Below, in pieces: positions 32,065 through 39,612 of a stretch of DNA of 54,533 nucleotides. A model generated the notes under the pieces. It did not search any database. It had not been told where the DNA came from and saw only the letters and a list, made by a program, of their open reading frames with translations. The DNA comes from Lentisphaeria bacterium UBA4640 (GTDB lineage: Bacteria; Verrucomicrobiota; Lentisphaeria; Victivallales; UBA1829): positions 3,242-57,774 of the forward strand of contig DHMO01000064.1 of the NCBI GenBank assembly GCA_002405835.1. The letters run 5' to 3'. How positions within the stretch are numbered: position 1 is the stretch's first letter; each line of letters starts with the position of its first letter. The translations under genes were made by a program, and so were the position numbers.

Positions 32065-33162
32065 TCAGGTTAAAGGTTCAATCTGACCGTTGTTCTCAAT
32101 GCGGACGGGTTTCCCGGACGATGCGGAAAGATAGACAGCGTCGATCAGCCGCATCAGCTTGACAGCCTCGGACGGCAGAGAAAGCGGCGCGGCCTCCCCG
32201 CGAAGAGCCCGGATAAAGTTTTCCGGCATCCGGGTGCGCCCCATGTCGTCATCATTCTTGAAGCGCAGATTCTTGTCGTCGGAAACGCCTTTTTTCTGCG
32301 AGTAGAGCTCACAGGTGTTGTTATTGTTGATGGAACGGATCCGCACACCCGTCTCCGTGCCCTGAAGCGCGACATAAGTATCTTCCTCGCGCACCAGCTC
32401 CGCCCACGAATTGTGGAGCGTAAGAACCTGTCCGGTTTTGAAACGGACAAAGCCGTGGCACGCGGATTCAACATCGGTCGTACCGTGCAGGGAAACCGTC
32501 TTGCCCCACGCCCCCTGGAATTCTGGGTTGTCGATAAAGTCGCTGAAAGTCTGCGCAAGCACATATTCCGGCTCCGGATAATCCATGAACCACAGCGCGA
32601 GATCAATCATGTGCAGCAGGTCGATGAGGGGACCTCCGCCGGCGATCGCCTTTGTCGTGAACCAGCCGCCGAAACAGGGAATGCCCGTTCTGCGCTGCCA
32701 CGTGGCCTGTGCGGAGTTGATGCGCCCGATTTTTCCTTCGCCGATCAGCTTTTTGATATGAAGCGCATCCAGACGCGCCCGGTTGTTGAGGTTGAACATC
32801 AGCGTTTTACCCGATTTTTCCGCAAGTTCCGCCATTTCGCGCATTTCTCTGGAATTCAGAGCGGGCGGCTTCTCGCAGAAAACATGCAGACCGTGTCCGA
32901 GAGCCTCCATCACCAGCGGATAGTGGAACTTGTTCGGCGTGATGACCGAAACGGCGTCCAGTTCCGGGTGCGCAACCGTCATGGCGGAAAGATTTTCATA
33001 AACCTCTCCGGGAAATCCCCACTTTGCGGCGAACGCCTTTCCTTTTTCCGCATTCATATCCGCGACGGCAACGACTTCCGCACCGCCCTCCAGGAATCCC
33101 CGGACGTGATACTCCGCCATCTGACCGGCGCCGATCAGCCCGACTTTTATTTTCTTTTCCAT
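32065..33162 (-). CDS. Gfo/Idh/MocA-family oxidoreductase
   Basis: A 365-residue NAD(P)-dependent sugar or inositol dehydrogenase. The N-terminal Rossmann motif is Gly-Leu-Ile-Gly-Ala-Gly-Gln-Met-Ala (8-16), and Cys-Glu-Lys-Pro-Pro-Ala holds the conserved lysine near residue 94. The C-terminal alpha/beta domain has Gly-Gly-Gly-Pro-Leu-Ile-Asp-Leu-Leu-His-Met-Ile-Asp, whose Asp and His are typical active-site residues. The ATG at 33162 follows AAAGGAGA; the longer frame to 33243 is rejected because it crosses the promoter. It is divergent from an AraC gene and co-transcribed with the alcohol dehydrogenase. Confidence 0.92.
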   Translation of the reverse strand: MEKKIKVGLIGAGQMAEYHVRGFLEGGAEVVAVADMNAEKGKAFAAKWGFPGEVYENLSAMTVAHPELDAVSVITPNKFHYPLVMEALGHGLHVFCEKPPALNSREMREMAELAEKSGKTLMFNLNNRARLDALHIKKLIGEGKIGRINSAQATWQRRTGIPCFGGWFTTKAIAGGGPLIDLLHMIDLALWFMDYPEPEYVLAQTFSDFIDNPEFQGAWGKTVSLHGTTDVESACHGFVRFKTGQVLTLHNSWAELVREEDTYVALQGTETGVRIRSINNNNTCELYSQKKGVSDDKNLRFKNDDDMGRTRMPENFIRALRGEAAPLSLPSEAVKLMRLIDAVYLSASSGKPVRIENNGQIEPLT

Positions 33163-33198
33163 GCCGTTCTCCTTTGCATTCTGTTGTTTTCGCGGTAT

Positions 33199-33227
33199 AT
33201 TATACTGCAAGAAACAAATAAACTCCA
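33199..33227 (-). promoter_or_regulatory. Promoter of the Gfo/Idh-dehydrogenase operon
   Basis: A perfect TATAAT (minus strand, 33199-33204) lies 36 bases before the start codon. The -35 region 17 bases upstream (TGGAGT, 33222-33227) is poor, as expected for a promoter that needs the divergent AraC activator. Confidence 0.45.
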
Positions 33228-33248
33228 CCACATTTTTACTCAAAAACT

Positions 33249-34142
33249 ATGCGCAATCAATCAAATATCAAAAAAAACGGTGAACTGGCGCCGATCTCCG
33301 TCGATCCGGCGTTTCCCGTGAATGAAGCGGATTTCAACACGCGCGGTGAAACGCCCAACGTCGCCGCGCATCTGCATAACCTCTGCGAAATCGGTTACTG
33401 CTTTGACGGCTCCGGAGTTTTTCTGATCGGCGGAAAAATTCTCACCTTCAAGGCGGGCGACGCCGTGTTCATCACCACGCAGGAAGTGCACCTGGCAAAA
33501 AGCAATCCGGGGCAGACCACACGCTGGGGATTCCTGAATTTCGACCCGGCGGGACTCCTCGCCGGAAGCATGGATGAACTCCGCATGAATCTCATCCTCG
33601 AACGCTGCTGCGGCGACGCGTTCCGGAACATCATCGAGGGGGAGAAATATCCGGAAGCGGCCTCATGCATCCGCCGCATTCTGCTGGAGCGCCGCGACAC
33701 CCCCCGCAACTGGCAGCCCATGCTCCGCGCCCTCCTCTGGCAGCTGTTCATCGAACTGGACCGTCTTGCGCCGGAAACAGCCGGCGCCCGCACCGGACAG
33801 TACCGCGACGTCTGCCGGATCATTCCCGCGCTTGATTTCATCAATGCGCATATCGCGGAACCGCTTGCTCTTGAACAGCTGGCGAAACTCTGCGCGACAA
33901 GCGTCCCGAACTTCCGCAAACTCTTCTGCCGCGCCATGGGCTGCGCCCCCTATCCATACATCACGCGGACCCGTCTCCAGCTGGCCTGTTCCATGCTGAA
34001 AAACACCGACGAATCCATCTGCCGCACGGCTTACGCGGTCGGCTTCAACAACATCTCCAACTTCAACCGGCAGTTCCGCGAAGTCTACGGCACAGCACCG
34101 GGCGAATACCGGAAGATAAAGACAAAAAGCAGGGAAGAATGA
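33249..34142 (+). CDS. AraC-family transcriptional regulator
   Basis: A 297-residue regulator with a cupin N-terminal domain (Ala-His-Leu-His-Asn-Leu-Cys-Glu-Ile-Gly-Tyr and Phe-Lys-Ala-Gly-Asp-Ala-Val-Phe-Ile-Thr) and a C-terminal double helix-turn-helix: Leu-Glu-Gln-Leu-Ala-Lys-Leu-Cys-Ala-Thr-Ser and Ile-Cys-Arg-Thr-Ala-Tyr-Ala-Val-Gly-Phe, then Asn-Phe-Asn-Arg-Gln-Phe-Arg. It is divergent from the Gfo/Idh-alcohol dehydrogenase pair and presumably activates it. No good ribosome site precedes the ATG. It is followed by the unrelated rpmA promoter. Confidence 0.92.
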   Translation: MRNQSNIKKNGELAPISVDPAFPVNEADFNTRGETPNVAAHLHNLCEIGYCFDGSGVFLIGGKILTFKAGDAVFITTQEVHLAKSNPGQTTRWGFLNFDPAGLLAGSMDELRMNLILERCCGDAFRNIIEGEKYPEAASCIRRILLERRDTPRNWQPMLRALLWQLFIELDRLAPETAGARTGQYRDVCRIIPALDFINAHIAEPLALEQLAKLCATSVPNFRKLFCRAMGCAPYPYITRTRLQLACSMLKNTDESICRTAYAVGFNNISNFNRQFREVYGTAPGEYRKIKTKSREE

Positions 34143-34182
34143 AAAGCCGCATCGTTTTTCGGAAGAAATTTCCAAATCGGAC

Positions 34183-34210
34183 TTGACTTTTCGGAAAAAC
34201 GTGGCATATT
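34183..34210 (+). promoter_or_regulatory. Promoter of rpmA
   Basis: TTGACT (34183-34188), 16 bases, CATATT (34205-34210), about 50 bases before the rpmA start. Confidence 0.6.
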
Positions 34211-34261
34211 TCAGTTTTGCATATTACACAAACCATTTGCACAATAACAGGAGAATCGGAA

Positions 34262-34519
34262 ATGGCACATAAGAAAGGTCAGTCAAGCAGCAGAAACGGA
34301 CGCGACAGCAAGCCGAAAATGCTGGGTATCAAAGCGTTCGGCGGTCAGTTCGTCACAGCCGGAAGCATCATCGTCCGTCAGCGCGGCTCCCGTATCCGCG
34401 CAGGCAAAAACGTCGGATGCGGCAGAGACTACACCCTCTTCGCTCTCGTCGACGGAACTGTCAAATTCGGAAACTTCACCAAGAAAGACGTTTCCGTTAT
34501 TCCCGCCGTCGCGGAATAA
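34262..34519 (+). CDS. rpmA: 50S ribosomal protein L27
   Basis: An 85-residue ribosomal protein whose N-terminus reaches the peptidyl-transferase centre. It begins Met-Ala-His-Lys-Lys-Gly, so no N-terminal cleavage extension is present, and has Ser-Ser-Arg-Asn-Gly-Arg-Asp-Ser, Ile-Ile-Val-Arg-Gln-Arg-Gly and Tyr-Thr-Leu-Phe-Ala. Arg-Ala-Gly replaces the usual His-Pro-Gly near residue 46. AGGAGA precedes the ATG. The common partner rplU (L21) is not upstream, where an AraC gene lies instead; obgE follows after a terminator. Confidence 0.97.
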   Translation: MAHKKGQSSSRNGRDSKPKMLGIKAFGGQFVTAGSIIVRQRGSRIRAGKNVGCGRDYTLFALVDGTVKFGNFTKKDVSVIPAVAE

Positions 34520-34541
34520 TCGGTCTTGACCAAGCAGAAAA

Positions 34542-34570
34542 GCCCGGCCCTTATCCGGTCGGGTTTTTTT
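34542..34570 (+). terminator. Intrinsic terminator of rpmA
   Basis: CCCGGCC (34543-34549) pairs with GGTCGGG (34557-34563), one G-U, followed by seven T residues. It lies 22 bases past the rpmA stop. Confidence 0.9.
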
Positions 34571-34617
34571 GTGTTTTCCTTCTACCCCTGAAATTTTACA
34601 AAGAAAGCGCCTGAATC

Positions 34618-35646
34618 ATGTTTATCGATAAAGCTGTCATCACTATCAAAGCCGGAAACGGCGGCAACGGCTGCTGCAGTTTCAGGCGCGAAGCATATAT
34701 TCCAAAGGGCGGTCCCAACGGCGGCGACGGAGCTCCCGGCGGCGACGTCATCTTCGTCGGCGATCCCGGTCAGCTCACCCTCCTCGATTTCCTCTACAAC
34801 ACCCGCTTCGCCGCTCAGGACGGCGGACACGGCAAGGGAAAAGACATGCACGGACGCCGCGGAAAAGATCTCCGCATCCGCGTCCCCGTCGGAACCATCG
34901 TCCGCCTTGCGGAATCCGGCGACCTCCTCGCGGACATTGACGAGCCGGGAAAAGAAGTCGTTGTCGCAAAGGGCGGCGCGGGCGGACGCGGCAACGCGCG
35001 CTTCGCAACCAGCGTCAACCAGGCCCCGCGCGAACATGAACCCGGTCAGAAAGTCGATCCCGTCGACGTCGAACTCGAACTCAAGATCGTGGCGGACATC
35101 GGTTTCGTCGGATATCCGAATGCGGGGAAATCAACGCTCCTCTCCGATCTCACCAATGCAAACCCCAAGATCGGCCCCTATCCGTTCACAACGCTCAACC
35201 CCATCGTCGGAATCATGGAATACGAGGATTTCAAGAAAATCACCGTTGCCGACATCCCCGGTCTGGTCGACGGAGCCCACCGCAACGTCGGGCTCGGTCA
35301 CGAATTCCTGCGGCACATCGAGCGCACACGGATGCTTGTCTACGTTCTCGACATGGGCGGAACCGACGGACGCAACCCCATCGACGATCTGCACGCGCTG
35401 CAGCGCGAACTGGATCTTTATGCCGATGGTCTTTCCGCCCGCGCCAAGCTCATCATCGCCAACAAAATGGATATGGACGAGAGCGAAAAGAATCTGGAAG
35501 ACCTGCTGAAGGATCTCAACAAAACCATCCCCGTCTTCCCGATGAGCGCGGTGCTCGACCCCGATTTCAACGAAATCAAAGACGTTCTCCGCGATCTTCT
35601 CTCGAAGTGTCCGGAACACACTGCGCTTGAGACGGAACAGGCATGA
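34618..35646 (+). CDS. obgE: Obg/CgtA family ribosome-assembly GTPase
   Basis: A 342-residue GTPase for 50S assembly and stress control. Residues 1-158 form the glycine-rich Obg fold (many Gly-Gly-x-Gly turns, as in Lys-Gly-Gly-Pro-Asn-Gly-Gly-Asp-Gly). The G domain has G1 Gly-Tyr-Pro-Asn-Ala-Gly-Lys-Ser near residue 165, switch II Asp-Ile-Pro-Gly-Leu, G4 Asn-Lys-Met-Asp and G5 Ser-Ala. It ends soon after the G domain, without the variable C-terminal extension. It overlaps the following SDR gene by four bases (ATGA). Confidence 0.96.
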   Translation: MFIDKAVITIKAGNGGNGCCSFRREAYIPKGGPNGGDGAPGGDVIFVGDPGQLTLLDFLYNTRFAAQDGGHGKGKDMHGRRGKDLRIRVPVGTIVRLAESGDLLADIDEPGKEVVVAKGGAGGRGNARFATSVNQAPREHEPGQKVDPVDVELELKIVADIGFVGYPNAGKSTLLSDLTNANPKIGPYPFTTLNPIVGIMEYEDFKKITVADIPGLVDGAHRNVGLGHEFLRHIERTRMLVYVLDMGGTDGRNPIDDLHALQRELDLYADGLSARAKLIIANKMDMDESEKNLEDLLKDLNKTIPVFPMSAVLDPDFNEIKDVLRDLLSKCPEHTALETEQA

Positions 35647-36362
35647 ACCCGGCGGATTCAACGGTTCTCATCACCGGAGCGGCGAAACGGGTCGGCGCGG
35701 AATTCGCGCGCGCCTTCGCCGCCGCCGGAGCGCATGTGATCATCCACTGCAACACCTCGCGCAAGGAGGCGGATGCTCTCGCGGATGAACTCGGCGGGGA
35801 AGCGGCCGGACACTATGTCGTCTGCTGCGACCTCTCCAGACCGGAAAACATTCCCGCGCTCTTCAGCGATCTTCCGCGCGACCTCTCAATACTGGTCAAC
35901 AGCGCTTCGATTTTCAACCGGCAGGATGTGGAACACGAACCGCTTTCCAGCGCAAAGCACCAGTTCGACGTCAACTTCTGGGGTCCCGTTGAACTCATGC
36001 GCCATTTCTACGCACACTCCACCCCCTCGGAACTCTCCGTGGTCAACATCCTGGATCAGGCAATCGTCAAAACACCCCGCGACTCCTTCAGCTACTTGCT
36101 CTCGAAAAAGGCTCTTGCGGAGGCAACCCGCGCAGCAGCACTGCACTATGCCCCACGGATGCGCGTGAACGGGCTCGCTCCGGGTCCCGTAATCCCCCCG
36201 CCCGGACTCGAACATCTGCACATGGAAAAGACTTTGAAGACTCTTCCCCTTGCCCGTCCGGTCAATCTGCACGACCTTTCAAGCGCCTGCATCATGCTCG
36301 CGACGAACTCCTCCATCACCGGAGCAACCCTGTTCGTCGACTGCGGACAGAGCCTGATATAA
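35643..36362 (+). CDS. SDR-family oxidoreductase, pteridine-reductase-like
   Basis: A 239-residue short-chain dehydrogenase. The cofactor motif is Thr-Gly-Ala-Ala-Lys-Arg-Val-Gly, the form with Arg used by NADPH-dependent pteridine reductases and FolM-type dihydrofolate/dihydromonapterin reductases. Val-Asn-Ser-Ala-Ser-Ile-Phe replaces the usual Asn-Asn-Ala-Gly, also as in that group. The active-site pair is Tyr-x-x-x-Lys in Ser-Tyr-Leu-Leu-Ser-Lys. It is translationally coupled to obgE. A role in tetrahydropterin or folate reduction is the best guess; other SDR substrates cannot be excluded. Confidence 0.82.
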   Translation: MNPADSTVLITGAAKRVGAEFARAFAAAGAHVIIHCNTSRKEADALADELGGEAAGHYVVCCDLSRPENIPALFSDLPRDLSILVNSASIFNRQDVEHEPLSSAKHQFDVNFWGPVELMRHFYAHSTPSELSVVNILDQAIVKTPRDSFSYLLSKKALAEATRAAALHYAPRMRVNGLAPGPVIPPPGLEHLHMEKTLKTLPLARPVNLHDLSSACIMLATNSSITGATLFVDCGQSLI

Positions 36363-36392
36363 AAAATTTTCCTTTTTTTTCTGAATCCCCCC

Positions 36393-36443
36393 TTGACAAA
36401 TTCGCACTTTCCGTGTATAATTAGAAGTGGACTGACACTGGAC
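36393..36443 (+). promoter_or_regulatory. Consensus promoter with repeated TGGAC motif, GntR-pseudopilin-glycosidase operon
   Basis: A perfect TTGACA (36393-36398), a 17-base spacer and a perfect TATAAT (36416-36421). TGGAC occurs at 36428-36432 and 36439-36443, one helical turn apart and over the transcription start, where a bound repressor would block transcription. AAAAGGAG precedes the GntR start. Confidence 0.85.
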
Positions 36444-36460
36444 CGAAAAGGAGTTTTTCA

Positions 36461-37468
36461 ATGACACAGAACCGCGCAGACGGAACCATGACGCAGCAGA
36501 TGCGGATCCGCTACTTTGTGATGAACCTCATTTATCACAATACCGGAAAATCCGTAAAGGTTCCCTCCACCCGCGAACTCGCCAAACGGTTCGGAATCGC
36601 GCGAAGCACCATCCAGCTCGCATTTGAACAGCTCATCAAAGAAGGCTACCTCGTCTGCCGTCAGGGAGCGGCAACCATGACGAATCCGCTCAGTCACTTC
36701 GTCCTCCAGCCCGAAACACGCAACCCGCTGATCGGCGTCAAGCTCTACGAAGGCGATGCGTTTTACTACGGCGCGAACTTCTGGCGCGCAATCTCCTCCG
36801 TGGCGACCGAACTCACGGAACGCGGATTCAACATCCGTCTGCTCATGAACGCCGCAACCACGCCGGAAAGTATCGACCGTGAAGTCCACGAGTCCTATCT
36901 TGACGGCATGATCCTCATCGATACCGGCCTGGAGTACATCAACGCCGCACGTCAGGCGATGCCCTGCGTCGTCATTGCGAACAGTCCGCTTCCCGATCTT
37001 CCCGCACAGGTGCTGCGGAGCCAGGAACAGGCGATCCGCCACCTCTCGCGTCTCCTCCATACCAGAAACTGCACACGCGGAATCAACGTCACCAACCCGC
37101 TCAACAATCATGACGACTATCAGGTCGTGCGGCGTCTCGCCGAATACAATCCGGATCTTGCATTCAGGGATCTGGCTCTGGAAGACATCCGGAAAGAGAT
37201 GCAGGAGAACCCGCCCGACGTCATCGTTCATTTCGAACAGTACGCTGAGATCCTTCAGAAACTTGTCGATGAAAGCGGACGCGACATTCTTCTTGTCTCC
37301 CGCAAAGCCCCCGTTCGCGACCAGTATTACAACGGTTATTATTTTGATTTCCCGATGGAACGCATGGGCCGGACCGCAGTCGACATGCTGGAATCCCTGC
37401 TTGCCGGTCAAAAATCTCTTCCTGTGCGCACCATCGAAGCTGAACTGAAAACAAGAAACAAAATATAA
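36461..37468 (+). CDS. GntR-type regulator with LacI-like effector domain
   Basis: A 335-residue regulator. The winged helix at about 13-75 includes Val-Pro-Ser-Thr-Arg-Glu-Leu-Ala-Lys-Arg-Phe-Gly-Ile-Ala-Arg-Ser-Thr-Ile-Gln. The C-terminal 250 residues look like a periplasmic-binding-protein sensor, with Asp-Gly-Met-Ile-Leu-Ile-Asp-Thr-Gly and, at the end, Met-Glu-Arg-Met-Gly-Arg-Thr-Ala-Val-Asp-Met-Leu typical of LacI-type C-termini. It is the first gene of an operon with a pseudopilin and three glycosidases (17 bases to the next gene) and should repress its own strong promoter until a sugar binds. Confidence 0.92.
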   Translation: MTQNRADGTMTQQMRIRYFVMNLIYHNTGKSVKVPSTRELAKRFGIARSTIQLAFEQLIKEGYLVCRQGAATMTNPLSHFVLQPETRNPLIGVKLYEGDAFYYGANFWRAISSVATELTERGFNIRLLMNAATTPESIDREVHESYLDGMILIDTGLEYINAARQAMPCVVIANSPLPDLPAQVLRSQEQAIRHLSRLLHTRNCTRGINVTNPLNNHDDYQVVRRLAEYNPDLAFRDLALEDIRKEMQENPPDVIVHFEQYAEILQKLVDESGRDILLVSRKAPVRDQYYNGYYFDFPMERMGRTAVDMLESLLAGQKSLPVRTIEAELKTRNKI

Positions 37469-37485
37469 AAATGAAAGGCTGCACC

Positions 37486-38292
37486 ATGAAACACAAATCA
37501 TTCCGTCCCGTCCTCCGCCTCCAGTCTCATACTCCCGGAAGGCAAAATAAAGGATTCACTCTCATAGAGCTCCTTGTGGTCGTTGCGATCATCGCAATCC
37601 TTGCGGGAATGCTTCTGCCCGCGCTGAGCTCGGCAAGACAGAAGGCGCAGACCATCAGCTGCGCAAGCAACCTGAAACAGCTCGGACTCGCCGCGCAGAA
37701 CTACGCCGCAGATTCGGAGGATTACATGCCCTCGCAGTTCTGGCTGCAGGAGACACTCCGCTACGTCAAGCCGAATGTTCTGGAGGAGGCTTTGAACGGC
37801 TCCAAGACAAAAGTTTTCGAAAAAACCTACATCTGTCCCTCTCCCGTGTATCCGAAAAAAGAAAAAAACAGCTTTCTCGTACAGGATACCTACGTCATTG
37901 CCGGAAACGGCGGCGGAGTTTCACAGGTCGGGGAAAACATCTATTTCGCCGGACGGAATGAACTGGAGACTGCGGAGCAGAAGAAATTCTGGCATCCGAA
38001 AATCACGCATGTGAAACAGCCGAGCTCAAAAATTTATCTTCTGGAAGACGGTATGCGCTGGCAGAACGGAGAAGCCGTTGCGGATTTCTCAAACCGTTAC
38101 GCCATCGACGCCCGGCTCGGGATTCCCCACGGGGCAATCGGAAATATCCTCCGCGCCGACGGCGGAAGCCAGAGCCTGAATCTCGTGCGCTACATCTCCA
38201 CCTCCGACCAGTATGCGCCATACCGGGCGTCGGAGAGCATCGACATCAACCGGTTCACCGTCAACCAGCTCCCCAAAATTCAATTGTTCTGA
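37486..38292 (+). CDS. Pseudopilin with N-terminal methylation motif and H-X9-DG domain
   Basis: A 268-residue type IV pilin-like protein. The prepilin signal is Lys-Gly23/Phe24-Thr-Leu-Ile-Glu28, followed by a hydrophobic helix and Leu-Pro-Ala-Leu-Ser-Ser-Ala-Arg. Cleavage after G23 and E28 at mature position 5 follow the rule. The C-terminal motif H215-(nine residues)-D225-G226 is the processing-associated H-X9-DG signature, frequent in Lentisphaerae and Planctomycetes and largely uncharacterised. The ATG at 37486 has AAAGG seven bases upstream; an ATG at 37471 has none. Its place between a GntR regulator and glycosidases suggests a surface or secretion part dedicated to one substrate. Confidence 0.9.
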   Translation: MKHKSFRPVLRLQSHTPGRQNKGFTLIELLVVVAIIAILAGMLLPALSSARQKAQTISCASNLKQLGLAAQNYAADSEDYMPSQFWLQETLRYVKPNVLEEALNGSKTKVFEKTYICPSPVYPKKEKNSFLVQDTYVIAGNGGGVSQVGENIYFAGRNELETAEQKKFWHPKITHVKQPSSKIYLLEDGMRWQNGEAVADFSNRYAIDARLGIPHGAIGNILRADGGSQSLNLVRYISTSDQYAPYRASESIDINRFTVNQLPKIQLF

Positions 38293-38318
38293 ACTCAACC
38301 AAAGCATAAGGAACCATC

Positions 38319-39602
38319 ATGCTGAACATTCACAATTACCCCGACATCTCCTTCCCCGAAAACTTCATCTGGGGAAGCGCAACCGCAGCTCATCAAATAG
38401 AAGGAGACGACATTCATTCGATCAACTGGCGCGACCAGACCGAGCATCCGGAACGGTTCATTCACCACTCCGGGAAAGCATGCGACAGCTACCGTCTCTA
38501 CAAAGAGGATGTGCAACTGCTGAAATCGCTCGGGCATCAGGCATACCGCTTTTCCATTCCCTGGTCCCGTATCGAACCCGAAGAGGGCAAGTTCTGCCAG
38601 GAGGCGGTTGACCATTACATTGACCTCCTTCGTCTGCTCAAAGAAGCGGGGATCAAAACCTTCGTTACCGTTTCCCACGGAAGCGACCCCGCGTGGTTCT
38701 GGGACAAGGGGGGATTCGGCGACCGCAACGCCCTGCATTATTTTGAACGCTACGTCGATTTCATCGTCCCGAAACTCGAAAAAAATGTCGATTACTGGAT
38801 GACCATCAACGAAATCAACATCATGCAGCGTCCGGGCTGCGACACGTTTGACCTGCGCAAAAACTACATGATCTGCCACGGCAGAGCGTACCGCATCATC
38901 AAAAAGTATTCCGCCAAGCCCGTCGCCGCTCCGCACGCCGTCGCCGCAATCGTCCCGAAAGATCCGCACTTCGAAGGCGACAAGGCGCACGCCGCAATGG
39001 AAGACTGGATTCTCAACGGATTCTTCTATCATGCGCTCCGCACCGGCGAACTCGTCATTCCCCGCTATGAAGCGGAAACCTTCCCCGAACTCAAGAACTC
39101 CTTCGACTTCTGGGCAATCAACTACTATACGCGTCACGAAGTCTCCTCCCGCACGAAAAACGGCGGAGCCGAACTGCTCACCTATCAGCAGCTGAAACTC
39201 ATCGACAAGGAATTCTACATGAGCAGTTTCTACCCCGAAGGACTCTACAATGAACTCCAGCGCCTGAAGGACAAGCCGGTCTGCATCACGGAAAACGGCT
39301 GCTGCTGCGACGACGACCGCTGGCGCATCGTCAAGATGTGCCAGGATCTCTCCGCCATCCGCGACGCGATGAATTCCGGAGTGGATATCCGCGGAGTTCT
39401 GCACTGGTCGCTCATGGACAACTACGAGTGGGTCAGCTTCATCCCCCGCTTCGGAATGGTGCATGTCGACTTCAAAACCTTCAAGCGCACGCCGAAACCG
39501 AGTTCGCAGTTCTTCAAGGAGATCATCGAGCACAACGGATTCACCCCCGCAATGGTTGACAAGTATCTGCCGGAACTGCCGAAATTCAAACTCTTCAAAT
39601 AA
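38319..39602 (+). CDS. GH1 beta-glycosidase (first paralogue)
   Basis: A 427-residue GH1 barrel enzyme, with no signal peptide. The N-terminal signature is Phe-Ile-Trp-Gly-Ser-Ala-Thr-Ala-Ala-His-Gln-Ile-Glu-Gly. The acid/base is E165 in Thr-Ile-Asn-Glu-Ile-Asn, and the nucleophile is E325 in Ile-Thr-Glu-Asn-Gly. The usual His-Trp-Asp motif after strand 3 reads Ser-His-Gly-Ser-Asp-Pro, and a Cys-Cys-Cys run follows the nucleophile, so the substrate pocket is unusual. Close to the second GH1 gene (43549-44829) in sequence, probably an old duplication with the GH42-like gene between. Third gene in the GntR operon. Confidence 0.94.
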   Translation: MLNIHNYPDISFPENFIWGSATAAHQIEGDDIHSINWRDQTEHPERFIHHSGKACDSYRLYKEDVQLLKSLGHQAYRFSIPWSRIEPEEGKFCQEAVDHYIDLLRLLKEAGIKTFVTVSHGSDPAWFWDKGGFGDRNALHYFERYVDFIVPKLEKNVDYWMTINEINIMQRPGCDTFDLRKNYMICHGRAYRIIKKYSAKPVAAPHAVAAIVPKDPHFEGDKAHAAMEDWILNGFFYHALRTGELVIPRYEAETFPELKNSFDFWAINYYTRHEVSSRTKNGGAELLTYQQLKLIDKEFYMSSFYPEGLYNELQRLKDKPVCITENGCCCDDDRWRIVKMCQDLSAIRDAMNSGVDIRGVLHWSLMDNYEWVSFIPRFGMVHVDFKTFKRTPKPSSQFFKEIIEHNGFTPAMVDKYLPELPKFKLFK

Positions 39603-39612
39603 GGGAAAGCCT

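Noticed and set aside
39463..39612. Upstream start for the GH42-like protein inside the GH1 gene
   Set aside because: The ATG at 39613 has a ribosome site and begins a classical signal peptide.
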